A stretch of 64,000 bases of DNA, taken from NCBI RefSeq assembly GCF_042686125.1, contig NZ_JBHUOV010000001.1, forward strand, positions 930,001-994,000, in the 5' to 3' direction. Below are positions 52,878 to 62,183 of the stretch, piece after piece (within the stretch, counting starts at the first letter, position 1; every line of letters begins with the position of its first letter). Position numbers and translations under genes: made by a program. The stretch comes from Oceanihabitans iliipiscarium. GTDB lineage: Bacteria > Bacteroidota > Bacteroidia > Flavobacteriales > Flavobacteriaceae. The notes beneath the pieces are model-generated. The model did no database searches, was not told where the DNA came from, and saw only the letters and a program-made list of their open reading frames with translations.

Positions 52878-55043
52878 TTAATTTTTTATAGGCTCTGTTG
52901 ATAAGTGTACTGTAGGATTTTTACCATTAGAGTTTTTTGAAGAAATATTAATATTATTATTTTCTTTTAAAAGTTTAATCGCTTCATCCGATGAGATTTT
53001 TTTTCCTTCATAGAAGAAAGTAGCTCCTTTCTTAGTCATATCGATAACATGGTCTAATGGTGATTTCGGCGGCGGCGGTGGAGGAGGTAATTCTGCTTTT
53101 CTCTTTTCCATTAATAATCGTCGCTCTTGCACAACTTGTTCTCTCTCTTGTTTACGTGCAATCATTTTAGCCTCTCTTTCTGCCATTTCGGCTTCCCTTT
53201 TGACCATCTTTGATTCTTTATCAACCATACGTCGTTCATGTTCTTTTTCAGCCAACTCCCTTTTTTTCATCTCCGAAGCTCTTCTTGCCATCAAATGTTC
53301 TCTCATCTCCACTTTTTTAGAATATTCAATTCGTGCTGCTTCATACCTCTTTTTTTGTTCTGGAGTAGCATTTGCAGGAATGGGTGGAGGTGGCGGAGGT
53401 AATCGTTTACTAACCTCACCATTTTTTATTTCATATTTCCTATTATATTCTTCATGAATCTTTTGGTATTTTACTTTTTGCTCAGCTGTTGCATTTGCTG
53501 GAATTGGAGGAGGTGGTGGAGGAATATTAGATTCTTCGCCTTTTATTACCTTTCCATATTTCTTTTCATCTCGTTTATTAACAAGACTAATCAATATTGG
53601 AGATAGTTTTTGTTTGTCAATTTTTATATCAAAAATTTGAATAATTTCTCCATGTTTTGATTCATATAAAAATTTGATGGCTTCATCATTTAATTTGTTG
53701 CCTTTAATGGTGAGTGTTGGTTTTTTAGGAAACTTTACCTTAAAGCTTTTAATATCATCATGTGTTGTTGTTGCAACTTTAGCGTTTATTATAAAAGTTC
53801 TATCTGCATGAATAGGCTCGCCTTTAAAAACAGAGTTGCCAAACATAGGAAGTGTTTCTTGGCGTTCCGCATTCTTTTGTTCAATATCTGTTTTATTGTC
53901 TTTTATATAAAGAACACTGTCTAATATAATATTTTCAAGATTAGGTTTTAAAGCATCTCCTATTTTCTCTAATAATTTATAATCAATATGTTCATCATCA
54001 GAATTAACTTTTAAATTAGATTTTTCACCATTTGTGAGGTTGAAAAAATCTTCGTTTAAGGATTCTAAACTAGTTTCTTTTCCATTCAGTGTAAGGCTAA
54101 ATGGATTTTGCTTTAAATCCAATATTGGAATATCAGTTTGATGGTTGTCATTAGTGATAACCACTTTTGAAGCCAATTCTTTTTCTACTTTCTTAGTAGT
54201 GCTAAAACCAAAAATAAGGATGGCTAAAAGTGGCAATAATAAGAGGCTACGTAGCCATAAGCTTTGTTTAGATGTTTTTGTTTTCATAACTGTGAATCGT
54301 TTTTTGATTAATGAATAATTAATGGCATTAGCCAATTGATTGATAGAAGAATTTGATGAGAATTCTAATAGTAATTCTTGATAATTGGCAGTATTTATGC
54401 CTTGGTTAATCACTGCTTGATCTGCTAAAAATTCGTGATTGAGTTTAATGTCTTTTTTAAGAATGTATATTAAAGGGTTAAACCAAAATGCGATTTGAAG
54501 CACTTCAATAAACAAGACATCTAAACTATGTTTTTGTTTAGCATGTGTTTGCTCATGAAGCAAAACTTCACTCGGAATTTCTTTGTTTTCAAATTTGTTT
54601 TTATTTAAAAATATATAGTTGAAAAAGGTATGAGGAATTACCAAATCTTTAAGTAACACACCAATAAAATTAGAGGTTTTAAGTTTCGGGTTCTTTTTTA
54701 TTTTTAAATAAGTTTGAGTAAGATTATAGCCAAACCTAATGCTAAATAATACAACGCCCAATCCATAAAGACTCCATAATACTATTGATAGATAATTTAT
54801 TGGTACTTCTTGTAACTCTGTAACGTCATTTGTCAAATAAGTGGTTGCATTAAAATCATTTAAAATGAATTGTGGTTCTATATATTCAATAAAGGTTATT
54901 AAAGGAATTCCAATGGAAACTAAAACAACACTCAATAAGTAAAAACGCTTAAACTGATGGTTACTAGTACGCTCTAAAAACACTTTGTAAAAAGCGATTA
55001 GCGCTAATAAACATGCACTAGATTTTAAAAGTAATACCTCCAT
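52878..55043 (-). CDS. M56-family (BlaR1/MecR1-like) sensor metallopeptidase
   Basis: The 721-residue protein has four membrane helices (about 5-22, 35-55, 88-108, 265-283). Its zinc-protease motif His-Glu-x-x-His is in VLLHEQTHAKQ (His163 to His167), with a cytoplasmic loop before the last helix. The C-terminal half is periplasmic: two near-identical Pro-rich modules with PPPPPPIPANAT(A/P)EQK, a coiled charged stretch, and a final domain (MTKKGATFFYEGKKISSDEA). In BlaR1 the C-terminal domain binds beta-lactams; here no penicillin-binding domain is visible, so another signal is sensed. It is preceded by the BlaI-like repressor (2 bp gap). Confidence 0.85.
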   Translation of the reverse strand: MEVLLLKSSACLLALIAFYKVFLERTSNHQFKRFYLLSVVLVSIGIPLITFIEYIEPQFILNDFNATTYLTNDVTELQEVPINYLSIVLWSLYGLGVVLFSIRFGYNLTQTYLKIKKNPKLKTSNFIGVLLKDLVIPHTFFNYIFLNKNKFENKEIPSEVLLHEQTHAKQKHSLDVLFIEVLQIAFWFNPLIYILKKDIKLNHEFLADQAVINQGINTANYQELLLEFSSNSSINQLANAINYSLIKKRFTVMKTKTSKQSLWLRSLLLLPLLAILIFGFSTTKKVEKELASKVVITNDNHQTDIPILDLKQNPFSLTLNGKETSLESLNEDFFNLTNGEKSNLKVNSDDEHIDYKLLEKIGDALKPNLENIILDSVLYIKDNKTDIEQKNAERQETLPMFGNSVFKGEPIHADRTFIINAKVATTTHDDIKSFKVKFPKKPTLTIKGNKLNDEAIKFLYESKHGEIIQIFDIKIDKQKLSPILISLVNKRDEKKYGKVIKGEESNIPPPPPPIPANATAEQKVKYQKIHEEYNRKYEIKNGEVSKRLPPPPPPIPANATPEQKKRYEAARIEYSKKVEMREHLMARRASEMKKRELAEKEHERRMVDKESKMVKREAEMAEREAKMIARKQEREQVVQERRLLMEKRKAELPPPPPPPKSPLDHVIDMTKKGATFFYEGKKISSDEAIKLLKENNNINISSKNSNGKNPTVHLSTEPIKN

Positions 55044-55045
55044 GA

Positions 55046-55411
55046 CTATTTGTTTTTTAGTTCTTGGTCTATAATGGATCTTAAATCTTCTAATTCTTTT
55101 TTTGAAAGATTAGTTTCTTTAGTGAAAAATGAAGCAAATTGAGAACTACTATCGTTAAAGAAATTCTTAATTAATCCGTTAACGTGTTTAGAGAAATAAT
55201 CTTTTTTCTTCACCAAAGGAAAATATTCACGCGAATTCCCATAACGTTTATAATCTATGAATTGTTTATCTGTCATACGCTTTAATAACGTGGCAACAGT
55301 AGTTGTTGCTGGCTTAGGTTCTGGATAAGCTTCTAATAAATCTTTCATAAACGCTTTTTCTAGCTTCCAGAGATAATTCATTAATTCTTCTTCAGATTTT
55401 GATAGTTGCAT
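55046..55411 (-). CDS. BlaI/MecI-family transcriptional repressor
   Basis: The 121-residue protein has the winged helix MQLSKSEEELMNYLWKLEKA and TTVATLLKRMTDKQFIDYKRYG, and a C-terminal dimerisation helix. BlaI-type repressors bind TACA/TGTA dyads and are cleaved by the cognate protease. Three matching dyads lie just upstream, so the operon is probably self-repressed and derepressed by the M56 protease. Confidence 0.9.
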   Translation of the reverse strand: MQLSKSEEELMNYLWKLEKAFMKDLLEAYPEPKPATTTVATLLKRMTDKQFIDYKRYGNSREYFPLVKKKDYFSKHVNGLIKNFFNDSSSQFASFFTKETNLSKKELEDLRSIIDQELKNK

Positions 55412-55413
55412 TT

Positions 55414-55475
55414 TCTACAATTTTAGAATGTTCTCTACAAATGTAGAATAAATATTTTAATTCTACAAACGTAGA
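55414..55475 (-). promoter_or_regulatory. Three BlaI-like operator dyads
   Basis: TCTACAATTTTAGA (55414-55427), TCTACAAATGTAGA (55434-55447) and TCTACAAACGTAGA (55462-55475) are 14-bp dyads in the 71-bp spacer before blaI. The last two are near-perfect; the first is weaker. Centre spacings are 20 and 28 bp. Confidence 0.75.
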
Positions 55476-55482
55476 GTAAAAA

Positions 55483-56727
55483 TTATCTATTATATGGATA
55501 TTCGTTTATCCAATTAAACCCACGATGGTTTAATCTAAAATCATTAAGGTCTTTCTTAGAAAAGAGTATATGTAAGGTGTCGTCTTCAATTTTCCCGTCG
55601 AATTCAAGAAAATAAGGGTTAGGTTTTTGGTATTTAAAATTAAAGCTATCTAGTAACTCTTCTTCTTTTTCATGCATTCTAATTTGACGCGTTAGAGTGT
55701 CTATACTAAACTTATAATGTTTGTTAGAATCGTCCATGGTTTTGACAGTAACTCTATCTTTAAAATCAATAATGAGGTATCTCCAGCGGTCATGGTTGGT
55801 GGTTAGAGGAGGTAGTGTATCATCATTTTTTATAAAGAGAGCAACTTCCCATATACCATAAAGCAAAGGTTTTTCTTTTTGGAAACGTCTTCGGGAAGAA
55901 AATAAGGTAAACAATCCTATGAATGCAATTAAAAAGATAACCTTAATTCCATTAACAATTTTTTTGTCGTCTTTATCTAAATAAAAGGGCCTATAATGTT
56001 TAACCTTAGGAGCTGTTTTGTTTTTTATAAAGATGTAAATGAATCTTTTAATATCAGTTAAGAAAATAATACTGGCAAATACTATAAAATGAAATGAAAA
56101 GAGTTTTACAGGAATGTCATAACTCAGATTCATAATAAACACGTTAAGCATAACTCCAATAGTTATAAAAGCACCTAAGGTTTTAGTGCGCTTACTTATT
56201 AAAAGTACACCTCCAATAACTTCAGCTAAGCCTGTAAAAATATTATACAGATTAGAATACCCCATAAAAGTCCAAGCTAGTCCCATAGGAGACATATCTC
56301 CTACAGGTTGTAATAGTCTTGTTAGGTGAGGATAAGGGAATTGCGATTTAAAAACTTTGGCAAAGCCATAGCTTAGCATAAAGAAAATAAGGAATATCCG
56401 AATTCCTAGTCTTAACCAATAAAATAAAGCATTATATGAGGGTCTTTTTCTATCTAAAATAGACCATATTATGGTAGTTATTACTGAAATACTAAGTATA
56501 AATAAAACGAGTATATATTGATAGGTTGTATCTCCACTTCCATTACCAACAGAACTAAACGTATATTTTAATTGAATAATATCACTTCCAATCCACTGAA
56601 TGATAGGGCTCCAAATTGCAGGAGCAAAAACTGAAAACATATAAATGCTACAGTAAGTAAAAATAAACCTGAAACTTATTTTATTAAGAGGGCTCCAAAG
56701 TTCTTTTCCTTCTCTAGTGAAAATCAT
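55483..56727 (-). CDS. DoxX-like membrane protein
   Basis: The 414-residue protein has about eight membrane helices, with a DoxX-like centre (FRIFLIFFMLSYGFAKVFKSQFPYPHL, LIYNIFTGLAEVIGGVLLISKRTKTLGAFI) and a soluble C-terminal domain (about 285-414) of beta strands. DoxX proteins take part in redox or sulphur metabolism; the C-terminal domain is unassigned. It lies upstream of the BlaI operators on the same strand. Confidence 0.72.
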   Translation of the reverse strand: MIFTREGKELWSPLNKISFRFIFTYCSIYMFSVFAPAIWSPIIQWIGSDIIQLKYTFSSVGNGSGDTTYQYILVLFILSISVITTIIWSILDRKRPSYNALFYWLRLGIRIFLIFFMLSYGFAKVFKSQFPYPHLTRLLQPVGDMSPMGLAWTFMGYSNLYNIFTGLAEVIGGVLLISKRTKTLGAFITIGVMLNVFIMNLSYDIPVKLFSFHFIVFASIIFLTDIKRFIYIFIKNKTAPKVKHYRPFYLDKDDKKIVNGIKVIFLIAFIGLFTLFSSRRRFQKEKPLLYGIWEVALFIKNDDTLPPLTTNHDRWRYLIIDFKDRVTVKTMDDSNKHYKFSIDTLTRQIRMHEKEEELLDSFNFKYQKPNPYFLEFDGKIEDDTLHILFSKKDLNDFRLNHRGFNWINEYPYNR

Positions 56728-56742
56728 GTAAAGGATGCAAAA

Positions 56743-58131
56743 TTATTGAGATAGCTCAGTAAAATATTTATAAAATAAAGGAATCGTTTCTATTCCTTTA
56801 AAATAATTCCAAACTCCAAAGTGCTCATTAGGAGAGTGTATAGCATCACTATCAAGCCCAAATCCCATAAGAATTGTTTTGCTTTTTAATTCTTGCTCAA
56901 ATAAAGAAACAATAGGAATACTACCACCACTGCGTTGTGGAATAGGTGTTTTACCAAAAGTATCAGAATAGGCTTTGCTTGCAGCTTGATAACCAATGCT
57001 ATCAATAGGTGTTACATAACCTTGTCCGCCATGATGCGGTGTTACTTTTACAGTCACGCCTTTAGGAGCAATACTTTCAAAATAATTTTTAAACAGCTCG
57101 GTAATTTCTATCCAATCTTGATGAGGTACCAAGCGCATAGAAATTTTAGCAAAAGCTTGGCTGGCAATAACCGTTTTTGCACCTTCACCAGTATAGCCTC
57201 CCCAAATGCCATTAACATCTAGAGTTGGTCTTATGGAGTTGCGTTCGTTGGTGGTATATCCAGCTTCACCATAAACAGCTTCAATATCGAGTGCTTTTTT
57301 ATAATGTTCTAAAGAAAAAGGTGCTTTGGCCATTTCAGCTCTCTCTTCTTTGGAAAGTTCTTCTACTTTATCATAAAAACCAGGAATAGTGATGTGATTA
57401 TTTTCATCATGTAAAGAGGCTATCATTTTGGTTAATATATTAATAGGATTCGCTACAGCACCACCATATAAACCAGAATGTAAATCACGATTCGGACCAG
57501 TAACTTCTACTTCTACATAACTTAAACCGCGAAGCCCTGTTGTTATCGATGGAGTGTCTTTAGCAATCATTCCTGTGTCAGAAATAAGAATCACATCGTT
57601 GCTTAGTTTGTCTTGATTTTCTTTAACAAAATCAGCAAGACTTGCACTACCAACTTCTTCCTCGCCTTCTATCATAAACTTAACATTGCAAGGAAGTTGA
57701 TTAGTTGCCGTCATAAACTCCATTGCCTTTACATGCATAAACATTTGCCCTTTATCATCACAAGCACCACGAGCAAAAATTGCGCCTTCTGGATGTAGTT
57801 CAGTGTTTTTTATAACAGGTTCGAAAGGAGGTGAATCCCATAAATCTAAAGGGTCTGGTGGCTGCACATCATAATGTCCATACACTAAAACAGTTGGTAG
57901 GTTTTTATCTATAATTTTTTCACCATATACAATTGGGTAGCCTTTTGTTTGGCAAATTTCTACAGTATTACAACCCGCTTTTTCAAGGCTGTTTTTAATT
58001 TCCTCTGCAGTTTTTAGGACTTCAGATTCATAAGCTGAGTCAGCACTAATCGATGGAATTTTTAAGAGTTCAAGAAGCTCGTTTAAGAAGCGATCTTTAT
58101 GTTGATTTACGTATGCTTGAATGTTTTTCAT
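56743..58131 (-). CDS. M20-family dipeptidase
   Basis: The 462-residue metallopeptidase has the first metal block VLVYGHYDVQPPDPLDLWDSPPF, GACDDKGQMFMHV, and MIEGEEEVGS with the catalytic Glu, then SITTGLRGLSYVEVEV and a C-terminal SGGSIPIVSLF. It hydrolyses dipeptides such as carnosine-like substrates. The start at 58131 (MKNIQAYVN) is used; an upstream ATG adds 10 residues that are not typical. Confidence 0.92.
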   Translation of the reverse strand: MKNIQAYVNQHKDRFLNELLELLKIPSISADSAYESEVLKTAEEIKNSLEKAGCNTVEICQTKGYPIVYGEKIIDKNLPTVLVYGHYDVQPPDPLDLWDSPPFEPVIKNTELHPEGAIFARGACDDKGQMFMHVKAMEFMTATNQLPCNVKFMIEGEEEVGSASLADFVKENQDKLSNDVILISDTGMIAKDTPSITTGLRGLSYVEVEVTGPNRDLHSGLYGGAVANPINILTKMIASLHDENNHITIPGFYDKVEELSKEERAEMAKAPFSLEHYKKALDIEAVYGEAGYTTNERNSIRPTLDVNGIWGGYTGEGAKTVIASQAFAKISMRLVPHQDWIEITELFKNYFESIAPKGVTVKVTPHHGGQGYVTPIDSIGYQAASKAYSDTFGKTPIPQRSGGSIPIVSLFEQELKSKTILMGFGLDSDAIHSPNEHFGVWNYFKGIETIPLFYKYFTELSQ

Positions 58132-58213
58132 GTATAAATTTTGATTTATGTAAAAGTACAAAAATGAAAATTATTTTCTTTAAATGGATGTTATGAATAT
58201 TGAAACTATTGTT

Positions 58214-58221
58214 TATATTTG
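58214..58221 (+). promoter_or_regulatory. -7 box of tRNA-Leu
   Basis: TATATTTG matches TAnnTTTG, ending 25 bp before the mature tRNA. No TTG is seen at 17-23 bp upstream. Confidence 0.55.
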
Positions 58222-58246
58222 CAGTCCGAAATTATCGGAATAAGTT

Positions 58247-58328
58247 GCAGGCGTGGTGGAATTGGTAGACACGCTAGACTTAGGATCTAGTGCCGCGAGG
58301 TGTGAGAGTTCGAGTCTCTCCGCCTGTA
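58247..58328 (+). tRNA. tRNA-Leu (anticodon TAG)
   Basis: The 82-nt type II tRNA has acceptor arms GCAGGCG/CGCCTGT (with a G-T end pair), the D-arm GGTGGAATTGGTAGACAC, anticodon loop CTTAGGA, a long variable arm (TGCCGCGAGGTGT) and T arm GAGAGTTCGAGTCTCTC. CCA is not fully encoded. Confidence 0.96.
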
Positions 58329-58335
58329 CAAAGTA

Positions 58336-58370
58336 AAAAGCTTCTTGGAAACAAGAAGCTTTTCTTTTTT
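58336..58370 (+). terminator. Terminator after tRNA-Leu
   Basis: A 12-bp stem AAAAGCTTCTTG/CAAGAAGCTTTT with a stable GAAA tetraloop is followed by a T-rich tract. Confidence 0.9.
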
Positions 58371-58455
58371 AAGACACTTTGTATGTTATATTATTACTCC
58401 CTGTACGACTAATCATTATAATTCGTATTTTTATATTTCCAATAAGGCATCAATA

Positions 58456-60828
58456 ATGAAAAGTTTAAATCTATCTGAATCCCCAATGTTACTTAAGATT
58501 AGCTTTAATAAGCTATTAGAGCAGTATGAGGACTTAGCAAATCATTCAGATGAATTTATTTCTAAAAAGGCAAAACGTGTTTTAAATACTGCTGCAGCTT
58601 ATCCTGAATTACGTGAAGGGTTTACAGATTATTCTTTATTGCATAAATATAAAGATGAAATTCAGATTATTTTACAAGACTCTTTTAGCCCTGTTTTAAC
58701 TAATAATGAAATTAAAACAGCATCTGTACCTTTTGAAAATGTGATTTTTAATTCTTCAGAACGCTTTAAAAATATAGTAAAAACGGCAGGAAAAGACTTT
58801 GAATTAACCATCAAGAATATGCCAAAAGATGACAAGTATATTATTGCTTGTACCATCATTCTTAATTTTTGTTATGGATATACTTTAAATTTTAAACGCC
58901 CTTTTTATTACGAAATTCCTGATGCTAATGGTATTATGCGTTATTATAAAATATTATATAATGCAGATTTTACTGAAATTATTCCTCATAAAAATGCGCC
59001 AAAAATAACCAGAAAAGATTACGATGAGTTATTAGATAATTTTGAGAATATTGCTCTTTGGAAAGAAAAGTTTCCTCCAGAGAGTTACACTTTTAAAGGT
59101 TTTGTGATTTCAAATATTTTTGATGTTACTGATGACCAATCGATTTCTAATATTAAATCAACATTAATAGGTGAAGATAAAAGAAAAGATGAAGGTTTTA
59201 TGGAAGACTTTTATGACATTTTTCGTTCACTTTTAGGACTTAAAGACATTAAAGTTGGCTTTTCTATTTACAATAAAGAAGAAGATAATTTTGAACGTGT
59301 ATATGGTGAAGGCATGAATAGTTTTTTACTGAACAACAAAGAAGTTTCTAATTGTGCGGATGCTTTATGTAACTGGTCATATAACCGATTATTGATAGAG
59401 AAAAAATATTTTTCTGTGTCTCACGTTGAGCGTATGTTTGAGAAATCTAAAGGACAAGCGCCACATATTAAAGTTTTACACGAGCAAGGCATACAAAGTG
59501 CTATTTTTGCGCCAATTGCAAATGATGAAGGCGTTATGGGAATTCTTGAAATAGTTTCAGAAAAACCTTATATTCTTAATAGTATAAATGCACAAAAGCT
59601 TGAAGATATTATGCCTTATATTGTTTCGGCAGTAGAGCGTTCTAAAAATGAAGAAGAACATTTAATTGAAGCAATTATTCAGCAAGAATGTACCTCTATT
59701 CATCCAAGTGTAAATTGGCGATTTGTAAAAGAAGCTAAAAATTTTATAAGAGCTCAAGCTGAAGGCAAAGAGCCAAGTTTTAATAAAATTGCATTCGATA
59801 ATATATATCCTTTATACGGACAAATAGATATTAAAGGGTCTTCAGAAGCTAGAAATTCAGCCACACAGCAAGACTTAATTTTGCAATTAAATGCAGCTAA
59901 ATCTATTTTAGAAAAGGCATCAAAAATTGAAGAGCTTCCTATTTACGATCAGTTTATTTTTCAGATAGATGAATATTTAATTGGGTTGACAACTCATTTT
60001 CAAGTCGATAGCGAACAGCAAATCACTTCGTTTTTTAATCATGATATCGAGCCTGTTTTATCGCATCTTACTTCAGTAAAAACTTTGCAAAATGAAATTG
60101 AAAGCTATTATAAAAATATAGATGATACTGTTAAAGTGGTTTACAAACACAGAAAGCAATATGACGATACAGTAGCCTTAATTAATAAGGAAATGGCCTC
60201 GTTTTTAGACAAAAAACAGGTGAGTGCCCAAAAGATGTATCCTCATTATTTTGAGCGTTTTAAAACAGATGGCGTAGAGCATAATATGTATATAGGCGAA
60301 TCTATTACAAAGGAAGAGAGTTTTAATCCTATTTACTTGTATAATTTAAGACTTTGGCAATTGCAAGTAATGTGCGAAATGGAAAATGTGTATTACCAAT
60401 CACAATCTACTCTACCTATACCTTTAGATGTGGCTTCAATGATATTAGTATTTAATCAACCCTTATCTATAAGTTTTAGAATGGATGAAAAACAATTTGA
60501 TGTTGATGGAACGTATAACGCTAGATATGAAATCGTTAAAAAGAGAGTAGATAAAGCATACATTAAAGGCACAAATAAGCGTATAACCGAAAAAGGTAAA
60601 ATTACTATTGTTTATTCTCAAAAAGAAGATGAAAAAGAATACTTACGATATATTAAATTTTTGCAGTCTAAACATTATTTAGATGCAGATGTTGAAATCC
60701 TAGAGCTTCAGGATTTACAGGCAGTAACAGGCTTAAAGGCGATTCGAGTAAGTGTGTTATATCATAAAGATAAAAAAGACAAAACGTTTTATACATATAA
60801 CGACTTAATGAAAGAATTAAAAGCTTAA
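58456..60828 (+). CDS. GAF-domain protein of unknown function
   Basis: The 790-residue protein contains one GAF-like domain in the middle (about 250-420, FYDIFRSLLGLKDIKVGFSIY, then GIQSAIFAPIANDEGVMGILEIVS), flanked by long helical regions. GAF domains bind small molecules such as cyclic nucleotides or haem. No kinase, cyclase or DNA-binding domain was seen. The ATG at 58456 (MKSLNLSES) is used; an open frame upstream overlaps the tRNA-Leu terminator. Its end overlaps the convergent HD-PycTM gene by 4 bp. Confidence 0.75.
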   Translation: MKSLNLSESPMLLKISFNKLLEQYEDLANHSDEFISKKAKRVLNTAAAYPELREGFTDYSLLHKYKDEIQIILQDSFSPVLTNNEIKTASVPFENVIFNSSERFKNIVKTAGKDFELTIKNMPKDDKYIIACTIILNFCYGYTLNFKRPFYYEIPDANGIMRYYKILYNADFTEIIPHKNAPKITRKDYDELLDNFENIALWKEKFPPESYTFKGFVISNIFDVTDDQSISNIKSTLIGEDKRKDEGFMEDFYDIFRSLLGLKDIKVGFSIYNKEEDNFERVYGEGMNSFLLNNKEVSNCADALCNWSYNRLLIEKKYFSVSHVERMFEKSKGQAPHIKVLHEQGIQSAIFAPIANDEGVMGILEIVSEKPYILNSINAQKLEDIMPYIVSAVERSKNEEEHLIEAIIQQECTSIHPSVNWRFVKEAKNFIRAQAEGKEPSFNKIAFDNIYPLYGQIDIKGSSEARNSATQQDLILQLNAAKSILEKASKIEELPIYDQFIFQIDEYLIGLTTHFQVDSEQQITSFFNHDIEPVLSHLTSVKTLQNEIESYYKNIDDTVKVVYKHRKQYDDTVALINKEMASFLDKKQVSAQKMYPHYFERFKTDGVEHNMYIGESITKEESFNPIYLYNLRLWQLQVMCEMENVYYQSQSTLPIPLDVASMILVFNQPLSISFRMDEKQFDVDGTYNARYEIVKKRVDKAYIKGTNKRITEKGKITIVYSQKEDEKEYLRYIKFLQSKHYLDADVEILELQDLQAVTGLKAIRVSVLYHKDKKDKTFYTYNDLMKELKA

Positions 60829-62039
60829 TTTCCTGCGAATTTAAAAGCTACAATAAACGACACAACGCTAATAATCATCCCTATCATAAAAACAGTATAC
60901 GTTAATCTTAGTAAGCTGTATTTTCTATTTAGAACTAAGCCAAGGAAGTATAAATCTTTAGTAAGAGAACTGTATAAATAATCTCTGTCTTTCATCATCT
61001 CACTCATTGCCCATTCAAATTCATCTAATTTCATTTTATGGAAATTTCCAAAAAAAAGTAGGTTTACCTTTTTATCTTCAACATCTTTTTTGCTAAACTT
61101 ACCTTGTGTTACATTAGGTCTTGTAGCTAAAACTGATAGTATTATTGATGCAACAGTGAATAGCATAAATATTAATGTAGGATAAATAAGATAATGATTA
61201 GAAGGGTTATCTAGTTTAGGAATTAAATTAGATAGTGCAACAGATATAATAATAGCATTTACCGAAAGTAATATGTTTGCCTTAGTATCTGCAATATCAC
61301 TTAAAGTAATATGGTTTCTTAAAGCTACGCGAAACATCGTTTCTACACCTCGTTCTGGTAAATCTACTTTCTGTTTTTTTAAATGTAATTCTCTTTTCTT
61401 TTGTTCGAATTTTTTAGCCTCCTTTTCAAGTTTTTCTTTTGTTTTTAAGAGTCGAGCTATATTCTTGTCTTTAGTTTGTGACCAATTTTTTAATGCATAA
61501 TCAGAATAAAAGGAATGTTTATTAGTTAAAAAGTTAATGTTACCATCTATCCATTCTAAATCACCACTTGCTTTAATTCCTATAAGTTCCCATTCTTTTC
61601 TAAGTAATTCACTTATTTCAAAATAACTTTTTTTACCAAAATGAGAATTGTCAGCATCTTTAATTATTTTTTCAAGAACATTAGTGGGTTCATATCCTAA
61701 CCTTGTCGCTAGTATAATATCAGAAATTGCAGTAATCCTTTCCTTATCTATTTCGTGGGATATTAAAAAACGACTTGCTATTTTACTGCCAACAATTTCA
61801 TTTTGTTCGTATTTTTCTACAAAACCAGTATCATGAAACCATGCAGCAATAATTAAGTTTTCTTTATCTGTTTCGGTTAGTTCTGTAGCTTCAGCTATTT
61901 CTATAACACTATTTACAACACGCTGTGTATGACTTAAATTATGGTATAAATATGTGTTAGGTAATTTCTCGCTAAATAAATTAGTTACATATTTTTCAGA
62001 TGCGAGAACTAATGTACTCGTATGATTAGCTGGTTTCAT
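60825..62039 (-). CDS. HD phosphohydrolase fused to a Pycsar-type membrane effector domain (PycTM)
   Basis: Residues 1-150 are an HD domain with metal ligands His33 or His37 (LYHNLSHTQRV), His69-Asp70 (AAWFHDTGF) and Asp128 or Asp130 (IKDADNSH). A coiled linker (195-225) leads to the PycTM/DUF5706-like domain (about 230-404), with the signature RVALRNHITLSDIADTKANI, LLSVNAIIISVAL and FFGNFHKMKLDEFEWAM. Three membrane helices lie near 255-272, 283-306 and 377-400. In Pycsar systems such membrane effectors respond to cyclic UMP or CMP and damage the membrane; the HD domain may degrade the signal. No cyclase gene is visible nearby. Confidence 0.8.
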   Translation of the reverse strand: MKPANHTSTLVLASEKYVTNLFSEKLPNTYLYHNLSHTQRVVNSVIEIAEATELTETDKENLIIAAWFHDTGFVEKYEQNEIVGSKIASRFLISHEIDKERITAISDIILATRLGYEPTNVLEKIIKDADNSHFGKKSYFEISELLRKEWELIGIKASGDLEWIDGNINFLTNKHSFYSDYALKNWSQTKDKNIARLLKTKEKLEKEAKKFEQKKRELHLKKQKVDLPERGVETMFRVALRNHITLSDIADTKANILLSVNAIIISVALSNLIPKLDNPSNHYLIYPTLIFMLFTVASIILSVLATRPNVTQGKFSKKDVEDKKVNLLFFGNFHKMKLDEFEWAMSEMMKDRDYLYSSLTKDLYFLGLVLNRKYSLLRLTYTVFMIGMIISVVSFIVAFKFAGN

Positions 62040-62183
62040 AAAAACAAAAAAAATTAAAGTATGTTAAAGATACATTTTTTAATGGAAGAGAAATTCTTAA
62101 TGTATTCAAGATTCCTTAATTTAACAGAATTATTTTTTCATTGATTAATTTCAATTTATTCTAACTAAAAAAATTGTTTATAA

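Noticed and set aside
58345..58455. Upstream extension of the GAF gene
   Set aside because: It overlaps the tRNA-Leu terminator, and the family-like start is the ATG at 58456.
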